A stretch of 64,000 nt of DNA from Diaporthe sp. PMI_573 (Eukaryota; Ascomycota; Sordariomycetes; Diaporthales; Diaporthaceae). The notes beneath the pieces were generated by a model that was not told the origin of the DNA, did no database searches, and saw only the letters and a list, made by a program, of their open reading frames with translations. This document shows positions 55,497 to 64,000 of this stretch, one piece after another (the stretch's first letter is position 1; each line of letters begins with the position of its first letter). Location: positions 372,001 through 436,000 of the forward strand of contig JAJTUP010000007.1 in NCBI GenBank assembly GCA_021399435.1, read 5' to 3'. Both the position numbers and the translations under genes were made by a program.

Positions 55497-56570
55497 ATGG
55501 CAATCAGTCTCTGCGCTTGGCTGCACCGCGCATTGGGATCGATTGGCAAGACACAGCCTCAAGAAACAATACCTGCGGGTCAAGACCTGCACCCAACTCC
55601 TAAATCCGGGTCAATTGGCGAGACGCACCCTCGGGGAACAACCCTTGGAGATCCAAACCCACAGCCAGATCTCAGGTTGGCGTTGTTTGGCGAGACACGA
55701 CTTCGAGAAACAACAATTGGAGCGCCAACCCTACAGCCAGATTCCAGGATGTCCCCTTTGTCTGGCGAGACACGACCTCGGGAAACAACCCCTAGGGAGC
55801 CGAACTCACAGCCAGATCCCAATTCTCCGGAAGACACTCTGCCGCCCTCCTATACCTCATTGGACCTTCGTGGTGCCCCTAATTGTGATGCCACTCCTCA
55901 GCGCCAAGGAACCACCTCCAAGAATATAACCCTCGAGACTCTTCGTGCCCACAACCCACCAGCTCGGACACCACGCACAGACTCACACATCCCAAAACCT
56001 CCCCCACACAGAATAACGCCTAGTGGAATTGCTAATGCTGCTGCTTGTACGACTATTATTGGGATAACCCGTGCCCTTGACGAGCAGGATCCCAGAATGG
56101 TTGCTGCCCGTACCGCCCAAGCTATCGCTATTGCTGTTTCTACCTCGCGCTCTTATACTGCCTTCCTTTCTGCAGTGACTGCAGCTGAGAGTGTTGCTCT
56201 TCTTTCTATGGAGGACTCCCGTTACCAAGTTCCTTTTGATCGGCTTAAAGATCGCTATGAGCATGCAATCGATATTGCTGCTAACACTACTATAGCTGCA
56301 GAAGCTAGTATTACAGCTACTGGTTCTTGGCCATTCAGTATTAACGATACTAATACCCTAGAGAGACAGCAGCAGCAGTATCAGCAGGTCCAATTCTGGG
56401 TGACGTGGGCGGTCGGGGCTGGGGTTGCCTGGATGTTCGGGGCCGGGATGACTTGGGCGGTCAGGGCCGGGATGGTTTGGGCACTGGGGGTTGGGGTCAT
56501 CTGGGTCCTGGGGCAGGTCCAGAAGCAGGCTCGGAAGTACTCGCACAGCCAACAACAGAAGCAGCAGTGA
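55497..56570 (+). CDS. Orphan repeat protein: four 24-residue repeats plus a hydrophobic 8-residue repeat
   Basis: Intronless frame of 357 codons; no family recognised. Residues 15-111 are four copies of a 24-25-residue unit with the pattern (I/F/S)G(K/E)Txx..T...PxxQPDxR. A proline-rich linker to about 175 follows, then an alanine-rich, probably helical region (to about 285). Bases 56403-56522 encode five 8-residue units: TWAVGAGV, AWMFGAGM, TWAVRAGM, VWALGVGV and IWVLGQVQ. This 40-residue Gly/Trp hydrophobic array could insert in a membrane. The tail is Gln/Lys-rich. Because repeats keep other frames open too, the coding frame is likely but not proved. Confidence 0.55.
   Translation: MAISLCAWLHRALGSIGKTQPQETIPAGQDLHPTPKSGSIGETHPRGTTLGDPNPQPDLRLALFGETRLRETTIGAPTLQPDSRMSPLSGETRPRETTPREPNSQPDPNSPEDTLPPSYTSLDLRGAPNCDATPQRQGTTSKNITLETLRAHNPPARTPRTDSHIPKPPPHRITPSGIANAAACTTIIGITRALDEQDPRMVAARTAQAIAIAVSTSRSYTAFLSAVTAAESVALLSMEDSRYQVPFDRLKDRYEHAIDIAANTTIAAEASITATGSWPFSINDTNTLERQQQQYQQVQFWVTWAVGAGVAWMFGAGMTWAVRAGMVWALGVGVIWVLGQVQKQARKYSHSQQQKQQ
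56403..56522 (+). repeat. 24-bp minisatellite, five copies
   Basis: Units start at 56403, 56427, 56451, 56475 and 56499, each encoding eight residues with Trp at position 2 and Gly-rich positions 5 and 7. Units 1 and 3 are the most alike. Confidence 0.75.
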
Positions 56571-56995
56571 GGCAGGGTTGGATAAGGATGTCAGACGTTC
56601 TAGGGGAAGAGAAGAAAAGGAGAGAAGATGACCACGGGTAAGCATAGCCTTCTCGGTTGATACTTCCCTTGTGCTTTTTGTGGTTCAGAGGGTATTACTT
56701 TGGCTCGTTTACTTCATGGCTAATGTATCTTAGACAGGATGATGATGAACGATGGTGACGATGGCTAAGCAGTTAGGAGATAACTCATCACATAATGCAA
56801 CCCCAACTTCTTCACCCCCAATTGTCCACCTGCCTTTTTCTTCAGTGGCCTAGCTATTGGATAACGCACCTAAAACTCTCCCAGGACTCTTAGTATTGCA
56901 AGAAGAGATACTAGTGGGCTTGAGCATTTTGAGTTTATTAAAATATTCCGAAATCCTCTATGCAGTGCTACTGCCTCGCAGTATAATCTACGCTC
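56571..56995. other. Convergent intergenic region
   Basis: 3' flanks of the orphan and of the regulator at 56996. No gene seen. Confidence 0.4.
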
Positions 56996-59201
56996 TCAAA
57001 GCGGCCGGTCACTGAACGCATTCGTCATCAGCGGGATCGTCATGTCAAACCCTTCTCGAAACCAGTCACCCGAGTCCGGGAAGAGATCCGCCTGGTTGAA
57101 TGAGGCTGCTGCAAGGTCCGGATCCGAGAGGACAGTCTCTATTGCGGCGCTCAAGTCATCCTCGCCAGCAGACGAATTGTTCAGTGGTTCCGGCGGCACC
57201 TGCAGCTGGGAGGCGTTGCGCGTACCGAACCATTCCATGTACTCGGCGTCGATCTGGCGAAAGTGAGCCGCGCTGTTCGGATCGGCAGACAGGGGAGAGG
57301 GGGCCTCATCATCGCTGCTGGTGTCAAAGAGGCCCACGGCTGCTTCTCCCAGGCGATCGATGATGCCGTAGAACCTTTTTGCCAACGGCCAATGGTGCTC
57401 CATGGCATCGAAGAGGGCCAGACAGGACCTGACATTGGATTGGACCACCACTTTTCTTGTGCTTTTGCGGATTTGAGGGCTGACCCAAAGCGTGTACAGC
57501 ATGGTTACACTTGCCATGAAGAGGGACTGCAGGGCAATCCAGGTGTAGGTGATTTTGTTTTTTGCGTAGAGTGAGGAGTAAGAACTAATAAGGCTAATGG
57601 CGGAGTCTGCACATATTTGCAATGATTCAAGGCTGATTATCGGGCAGGCGGGTGACGGCCGATACAGCAGAAGGAGACCATGTGAGTAAGCAATCTGGAA
57701 CCAGTCGGGTGACTGAAACGTCGCTGGCGTTGGTTTAGAGTAGCGCGGAGCTCTTGTGATCCAGTCATCGAGGGTCAGACGCATAGATTGACGCTCCTGC
57801 TCCAGGTGCTCGGTGTCTATTCCATCGGCAGTCTTGACAGGGTAAAACGTCTTTTGTATCCTGGACTGGATCTGCCGAAGTTCAACAATATGCAGAAAAG
57901 CCGACAGGTCTCGAGGGCTTCTGGACCGGCCCTCAAGTGGCGTCACGTTGAAGCCGATTGTTTCCAGGTCATTATCAGAATGACAACTAGGCAGGGGCAT
58001 GTCGTAATCTGCATCGCTTATGGAGCAAGGCCTGCCAAGTGATATGGAGACATTGCGATCCAGCGCATAAACCGACCAGAAGACCCGTCTTTGCATCTCC
58101 GTCAACAGCATGTCCGATGAGGACAATGTAGAAGACCTATGCAATCCCTGGTCGATTGCCGTCCGCACGGCGAGTCCAATGGCATGCCAAGAATTAATCC
58201 TGCGGCGCTCATTGACGGCGAACACAGTCATAAGTAACAGTCCTTGGACAGTCTCGAGGCTGTGTGAATGGATCAAGCCGGAGAGGTGCTGCATGGCCAC
58301 GTCGAAGAAGTCGAGATGGGCGTCTGGGACGGTGAGTTCTTGAGCCTTGGTGTCAATGGATCCCAGTGAGAAGACCATGAATACCAAGAAGATAGAGACG
58401 TGGTTCGCAGAACCACCAAGTTGAATTACGTTGGCGTAATGTTGCTTCATGAAGGTGGGTTGATGGAGTACAGGTAAGGCTGGCCATCTCAGTGTGAAGT
58501 AGGCTTCCAATAGCTGTTCAGCCGTGCCGTGTGGTGGTATCAAGGAGGAAACAGTGAGCCTATCAGCCGTCTCCGTGGGTACAGGGGTCTCATTGTGAGT
58601 TTGAGCGGTACGCGGACCACCCAGGATGGTAGCATCCTCCTGCGAGGCTGCAGCTTGTGTGAGTATAACATCCGCCAAGAGTGGAGAGGTATAAGTGGAT
58701 TCATTGTGCCTGACTGGGCCGTCTCGCCGCCCTTGGTCATGGTCAGGGTCTGAAGTGGCGGCCGGGACTCTGGGAGAAGCGATAGGGGTGCTGGTGGTCT
58801 GCCTCAAACAAGCCAATTCAGAGCCTCGAGCCGATAACTCTAGTTCCAGCTGGCGGACACGTTCTCTGAGGCTCGTGAGCTCAGCCTCCAACTCCTCGGT
58901 ATGACCACGGGGCTGTTGTCGCTGCGTGATACGGTCGACGACAATGCATGGCACTTGGGCTTTTTGACAGGTCGAGCACTCAGGCAGCTTGCCATCGCAC
59001 TGTGACGTGTAAGGGATTCGTGGCCAGCTTTTATAAACGGTATGTTATGCAATACAGGCTATCAATAGCACAGTGGATCGTGGCACACACCTTGTTCTTC
59101 CTGAGGCGGCATCTTTCACATGCGATTTGGACCCGTTGCAGACCAGGCCGATGTTTTCGCTTGGCCGGGACTACCGCGGGCGAAGAAGGCAATGCCGACA
59201 T
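56996..59201 (-). CDS. Zn2Cys6 transcription factor, candidate regulator of the palindrome regulon
   Basis: Nuclear activator or repressor, 704 residues from exons 59201-59091 and 58999-56996. The splice completes a canonical cluster: Cys28-X2-Cys31-X6-Cys38-X6-Cys45-X2-Cys48-X6-Cys55. A linker is followed by a leucine-heptad coiled coil (EELEAELTSLRERVRQLELE) that would mediate dimerisation. The middle homology region shows YFTLRWPALPVLHQPTF, INSWHAIGLAVRTAIDQGLH, RRVFWSVYALDRNVSISLGRP and YDMPLP. The C-terminus is acidic. A dimer of this kind typically reads CGG triplets as an inverted repeat. The exact palindrome lies 129 bp upstream of its own ATG, implying autoregulation. The link to the other five genes is inference from the shared site. 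Confidence 0.9.
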
Positions 59202-60303
59202 GATGAGCCTGCATAGTCTTCCAAATATGACCCAGTAAACTGAGATTGGGTAAGAATAGGCCGGATACGTGAACACTGTGTGTGACAAGACGCACCCAGT
59301 TAGTCGCAAGCTGGAAAGGAGAGGTCGGGCGGATACATCCGACACTTGCTTGGCTATCCTCGGCATGGCCTCTTTGTCAGCATTTTCAAACCGATGCTGA
59401 TTGGTCACATAGCCGAAGTCAATTGGTTGATCGACTCAGCGGCAGTTGCTTCGAAAGTTGCGTCACGTCCCAATTCGCGTCTGTCCAGTCAGTAAATAAT
59501 TACAGGTCCACAGCCAGACACCACAATCCTCCCTGCCTACATTTGCGCTACTATTGATTTCTCGTATGCTCAGTTATTGAAGAAACCCACTCCAGCTTAA
59601 CACCAGAGTCGCTGCGTCATGAGACTTGCAGACATTGCAAGACATGAAACCAGAACTCCTTTGAGGCTAATTATTAGGATCCACAGGTAATTCACATTCT
59701 CGAGCAGGATCAAAAGGTTGGTATGTAGTCCATAAGTGTTGGATAGTTCGTGATTCGACCTAAAATTGCTTCGGTTGCCGCGCTGAGCTGGGGATACGGG
59801 TCGGTTGTTGTTGTGAGCTGATAGCTTGTCGGATGTCGGGCCTCCGGCTTTTATCAACGAGTGTTGGAACGACTTCAGAACTCTTTTTGCTCACAGAAAA
59901 GGTGTTTGAATGGTGGATAAATTGACAGCCCCGGCTGCAGGATCCGTGGCCAAGCCAGTTAGGACCTTTACCAAGACATCAAAGTGCGGGGAGCGTTCGT
60001 TCCACAGGTCTTCTCCAACCGGTCGAATGACTATTGATCACAAGTGACCTCGAGCAGCCTATCCCGCGCTTGTGGCTGGCCCCATCCCCGGTCAACATAC
60101 CCCAATACCCGACGGGAGATGCATTCAGCGCACAAGGGGCAACATGCCACGGCACAATATATATAATCCCCGCGGTCGACAACTCCAATGTTACCTCATG
60201 GCCTTGCATGAGGACTGTCCCTATTTCCGCCCCGACATCAGCTGTTTTGTTCACTAATACATAATTTGCACGAGAGCACTCCATATTCTGGGGTAAGTCC
60301 AGA
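59202..60303. promoter_or_regulatory. Divergent promoter region, regulator / maltose-permease-like gene
   Basis: Holds the palindrome at 59330-59341, near the regulator start. A TATA-like ATATATATAA lies near 60,158, about 145 bp before the transporter ATG. No gene seen. Confidence 0.45.
59330..59341. promoter_or_regulatory. Regulon palindrome copy 6 (CGG-N6-CCG)
   Basis: CGGATACATCCG, identical in core to the aconitase copy at 46734, 129 bp upstream of the Zn2Cys6 regulator ATG. Confidence 0.75.
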
Positions 60304-62191
60304 ATGGAGAAGAATGTGTATGTGAGCGGCGCGCAGAAGGCGGCCGACCACGAGCTTGAGGAAAAGCTCGGACACACCGCTGTCTTCGAAGCAAAGCAGG
60401 CAACGGACGAGGAACATGCGCAGACTCTGCGCCAGGCTTTCAGCCTTAATCGCCGGGCAGTGTTGTGGTCCGTGTTGATATCTCTGTCCATCGTTATGGA
60501 AGGGTGAGTCCCTTGCGCTCCTGTCCTCAAAACGCCGGAGGGTGGCAGCGGGGTTAGGCGGTAGTACAATCATCCTCGCTGACAGTATGCCCCGAAAGAT
60601 ACGACACCATTCTCATGGGAAACTTCTTCGCGTACCCAGAGTTCCAGAAGAAGTTCGGGAACTGGTACGGCGATGAGATCGGCTGGCAAGTCTCCGGCCC
60701 CTGGCAAACTGGCCTGAACATGGGCAGCACGGTCGGCGGCATTTTTGGAGGTCTTATGAACGGCTATTTCGCTTCAAAGTACGGATACCGATGGGTCTTG
60801 ATCATCGCAATGGCATTCCTCAACGGCTTCATCTTTTGACGTTTTTCGCCCCTGGGCCTGAGGTGCTGCTCGTCGGACAGATCATGTGCGGTCTCTCCTG
60901 GGGCGTGTTTGCCACGCTCAGCCCAGCATACGCCTCCGAGGTCTGCCCTACAAATCTGCGTGGCTACATGACAACATACGTTAACCTCTGCTGGGCCATC
61001 GGTCAGCTGATCGCTGCAGGCGTTCTGCGAGGATGCCTTAACATCGAAGGCGAGATGGGGTACCGGATCCCCTTCGCGATCCAATGGCTTTGGCCTACCC
61101 CCCTGATGTTGGTCGCCTACCTGGCCCCTGAGTCTCCCTGGTTCCTCGTCCGCCAGGACCGGCTGGAAGAGGCACGGGAGTCCATCCTTCGGCTGAGCGG
61201 GCCGGAGAAGACAGAGGAGCAAGTCACGGCTCAGTTGGCCATGATGCTGCACACGACCAAGATCGAATCCGAGGTCACCAAGGGTGCAAGCTATATCGAT
61301 TGTTTCAAAGGTGTCGACCTGCGCCGCAGCGAGGTCGTCATGGTCGCATTCATGGGTCAGATTCTCTCCGGAAGCAGTTTCGCCTACACACCGACATACT
61401 TCTTCACAACAGCTGGCATGCCTACCGCTAAGGCCTTTGAGTTAAGCTTGGGTGCAAAGGGGATGGCGTTTATTGGAACGGTTCTGTAAGTCTTTCATAC
61501 CGATTCTATCTTGGTTCCGAAATGTACTGACTCTGAATTCTCCAGATCTTGGTGGCTCATCTCTTACTGGGGACGCCGTCCGATCTACGTCGTAGGCATG
61601 GGTATCCTTTGCGGGCTTCTTCTAATTATCGGAATCCTTGATGTCTCAGCTGGTGACAACGCTCTCTGGCCATCAGGAGGCTTATGTGTCTTCTGGCTTT
61701 TTATCTACTCCCTAACCATCGGGCCTATTGCTGTAAGTGATACTTCCGTGAATGTCGTTCGCAGGCGCTAACGAACCTAAAGTATAGCATCATCTCCGAG
61801 ACATCCTCTGTCCGGCTCCGCCCTCTGTCGGTGGTCCTGGCGCGCAACGCATACCAGCTGACCAACATCGTTTCTCAAGTTTTGCAGGCATATATGATGT
61901 AGGTCTCTGGACGCCAGTACAAACGCGATCACATGCTGATGATGATCTAGGAATCCGACCGAATGGAATCTCCAGGGCCGAACCGGCTTCTTCTGGGGCG
62001 CGACCTCCCTCTGTGTCTTCATTTGGGCATACTTCCGGCTGCCGGAGGTGAAAGGCCGTACATATGAAGAGCTGGATATTCTGTTCACGAACAAAGTTCC
62101 TGCGCGGCAATTTGCCTCAACTCACGTGGATGCCTACACGACCTCGTTTAGTACAGGGGACGAGAAGGGCAGGGTCGAGCAGGTTGCATGA
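60304..62191 (+). pseudogene. MFS alpha-glucoside/maltose-permease-like transporter with a frameshift
   Basis: Sugar-porter family member resembling fungal maltose permeases. Exons 60304-60503, 60599-61485, 61546-61732, 61783-61898 and 61951-62191. The second exon is broken at a T4 run, 60834-60837: the frame ending NGFIF meets TGA at 60837, while TFFAPGPEVLLVGQ continues in another frame. One base is missing relative to the family. All later splices agree in phase if one base is restored. Motifs MEGYDTILMGNFFAYP, YASEVCPTNLRGYM, APESPWFLVR and LPEVKGRTYEELDILF are family hallmarks. It lacks the regulon palindrome. A homopolymer error in the assembly is a real alternative. Confidence 0.75.
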
Positions 62192-63831
62192 TCAGATAGC
62201 AAGATGCTTACGCGACTTTTCCTGATCATTCTGACCGATTGTCCTACTTTGAAATACGGCGCGTCACTCGTCTTTCTGGCATTCCTTTGTAATCTATGAC
62301 GAAGGTGTAGAACCTATTCATCATGATTCTGGCTTCCCAAAATGCCAACAACCTTAAGCCATGATATGGAAATTCTCTTACTGCAGGCGAATAAAATGGC
62401 AATCGACTGGTACATCCCTCGTAGTCCTTGATGTGATTATAACCAAGGAAATGAGGAATCAACATGGTGACAACAGTCGAGAGTGTAATGGCCGGTCAGA
62501 TGACTTACAAGAGAGTGCCGTGGGACATTGATTGGTTTTCATGTAACTCAGAGCGAGGACATTCCGGCCTGCTCACTATCAGACGCCGATAGTTGGCAGT
62601 AGTCACATTAAGCTAGTCTGGCTGTACTCATCGACTTGTCCCTACTGAACTCGTGCCAGCTTCTCGGGGTGGGTAGGGCCTCGATATCAACGATTGAAAG
62701 GGGTTGAAGATGTGTGACACATGGCTAAACCTTAGTTCCAGCATTGTAATCAACGTATTCTATATAGAATAGGAAGCTCGCATATTCATTCCTCAATTCT
62801 TGCTTAGACATAATGCACAGTCACAGTTGTAACTGCACGAAAGCTAGTACCCAAGTACGCCGTGGCGCAACCAACCAAACTTCACCCCGTCTTCCGAGAG
62901 TCATACCTGGCTCTAGCTATTATCCATAAATTGTGCAGCACATGGGTTCAGTGAAAGAACTTTAAGAGTGGTAATTTTGCACTGGAATTGTGGATTCAAG
63001 CCGAGGTCGACGCTGAGCCCTTCGCTAAGTGCATTGACAGAGAATTTGAGTTTCATTCCTGCAAGGTATATCGGACCAAGTCTGCAGACTTGTCCGTGTC
63101 ACTAACCATAATAATGTGAATGTCGCTATGTAAAGTTTTACTAACCAAACTACGTTTGACACACTGAACTGCGGCGGAAGGGGGGGCTCTGCGTGGGCTG
63201 GCTTTGTTGACAGTTACTTTTAAGTAACACACCACTTGGTCGTGGAACATCGGGCCTAGATTTGAAGGCATATCTGAAGGCGCAGGATATTCCCATTGCA
63301 CGCCAGTCCTGTTGCTAATACGACATGATATCGCGAATGACGCCATCTACCACTGCGGGTGTGGACCAAAATTCTCAACCCACTTGCAGCGAGGGATTCT
63401 CCCGGCCTCCTGTTGTGGATAAGGTTAGGTCGGGAGGCCAATTGGTTTAGGTTTCGTTACGGAGTACCGGTACTGTGCTGGGTTTCTAATCATTTCTCAG
63501 CCGCTATAGATCCAAACGGTGTTTGGGGTTGGCACCCCTCTATAACGCAATTCACCTGTGTAGATGGCGTGCTCTAGCGAAGCGTCACCTCGGCCCCGAC
63601 CGCGGCATCAACTCGGGTCTCACGGTTGGTTGTCCTATCTTTCGAGGACCTCTCATCTGGCATACTGATTTAAAAACAGCTCAATCAACATTGTATAGCC
63701 AGTACCCTGTCATTGAAGTTCAGCCTAGTGAGATCATCCAGACTCATCCCAGCTACTCAAGCTCGAGGGTCTTGGCGCCGTCCCGACTCCTAAAAGAGGT
63801 CGAATTGCTACTGCTCTATGCTGGATCGACC
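62192..63831. other. Intergenic, 1.6 kb, no gene seen
   Basis: 3' flank of the transporter and promoter of the monooxygenase. Frames here are short and without domains; no palindrome copy. Confidence 0.4.
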
Positions 63832-64000
63832 ATGGCTCCAATCAAGTCAGTAGCTGTCGTTGGCGCCGGAATCAGCGGGGTCTCATCGGCAGCCCACCTT
63901 CTACGCCACGGCTTCGAGGTCGTCGTGTTCGAGCGCTCCAGTGTCACCGGCGGCGTTTGGCACTTCGACCCACGACCAGATCGGGATCCTGACTACCCAA
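63832..64000 (+). CDS. FAD-dependent monooxygenase, N-terminal part (cut by window edge)
   Basis: From the ATG at 63832 the frame gives 56 codons to the edge. GAGISG at residues 11-16 is the FAD-binding motif, followed by the acidic end of strand 2 in VVVFERS and then GGVWHF, the pattern of flavin-containing monooxygenases (FMO) rather than of phenol hydroxylases. Catalytic and NADPH regions lie outside the window. Its substrate and any link to neighbours cannot be judged. Confidence 0.75.
   Translation, partial: MAPIKSVAVVGAGISGVSSAAHLLRHGFEVVVFERSSVTGGVWHFDPRPDRDPDYP

Noticed and set aside
55351..55929. 192-codon frame overlapping the orphan repeat gene
   Set aside because: It stays open because the 72-bp repeat lacks stops in this frame; it ends before the second repeat array and has no start context advantage.
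1..64000. CRISPR arrays, replication origins, rRNA genes
   Set aside because: No regular spaced repeats or rRNA-like sequence seen; the intron-containing genes show this is a eukaryotic chromosome.

Overview
The window is from a filamentous ascomycete (Pezizomycotina). Genes on both strands are split by short introns of about 50-95 bp with GT..AG ends. There are two Zn2Cys6 regulators, several MFS transporters, a SAT4-type membrane protein, an F-box protein and a decayed Ty3/Gypsy element. The genus cannot be fixed from sequence alone. Exon limits below were set by joining frames so that family-conserved residues stay intact.

Layout. (1) 1-16.8 kb is a carbohydrate/polyol block: a transketolase/dihydroxyacetone-synthase-like gene (cut by the left edge), an arabinitol-dehydrogenase-like SDR, a PRISE-type reductase, a Gfo/Idh/MocA oxidoreductase, a sugar porter, a Zn2Cys6 regulator, a sorbitol/xylitol-type zinc dehydrogenase and a Baeyer-Villiger-type flavin monooxygenase. 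The promoter between the oxidoreductase and the sugar porter carries six CTGGGG/CCCCAG boxes, the core of CreA sites. (2) 17-24 kb is decayed: a PD-(D/E)XK-like protein with a frameshift at an A7 run, an F-box gene with a broken 5' frame, and an amidase with an in-frame TAG. (3) 25-31 kb holds a trichodiene-synthase-family terpene cyclase, a monocarboxylate-porter-like MFS protein and a TauD/TfdA dioxygenase. (4) 32-48 kb holds a LigU/PrpF-like isomerase, a LigI-like amidohydrolase, a quinate-type MFS porter, a mitochondrial aconitase paralog and a Yhm2-like mitochondrial citrate/2-oxoglutarate carrier, with an FAD-linked oxidase, a SAT4 protein and a secreted DUF1961 protein between them. (5) 49-56 kb is transposon debris, a conserved unknown, a HEXXH protein with an in-frame TGA, and an orphan protein built from two kinds of tandem repeat. 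(6) 57-64 kb has a second Zn2Cys6 regulator, a frameshifted maltose-permease-like gene and the start of another flavin monooxygenase.

Main discovery. Six genes that are not all adjacent (isomerase, amidohydrolase, MFS porter, aconitase, carrier and the Zn2Cys6 regulator at 57-59 kb) each have one copy of a palindrome, TCGGATRYATCCGA (CGG-N6-CCG), 97-356 bp upstream of the ATG. Four copies match the 10 fixed bases of CGGATNNATCCG exactly and two differ by one base; none was found elsewhere in the window. This defines a candidate autoregulated regulon. Its enzymes suggest a mitochondrial tricarboxylate route: LigI plus LigU/PrpF recalls the 2-pyrone-4,6-dicarboxylate to oxalomesaconate steps known in bacteria, while PrpF plus aconitase plus a citrate carrier recalls aconitate metabolism. 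Four to five genes outside the regulon have single disabling lesions, whereas all regulon genes read intact.
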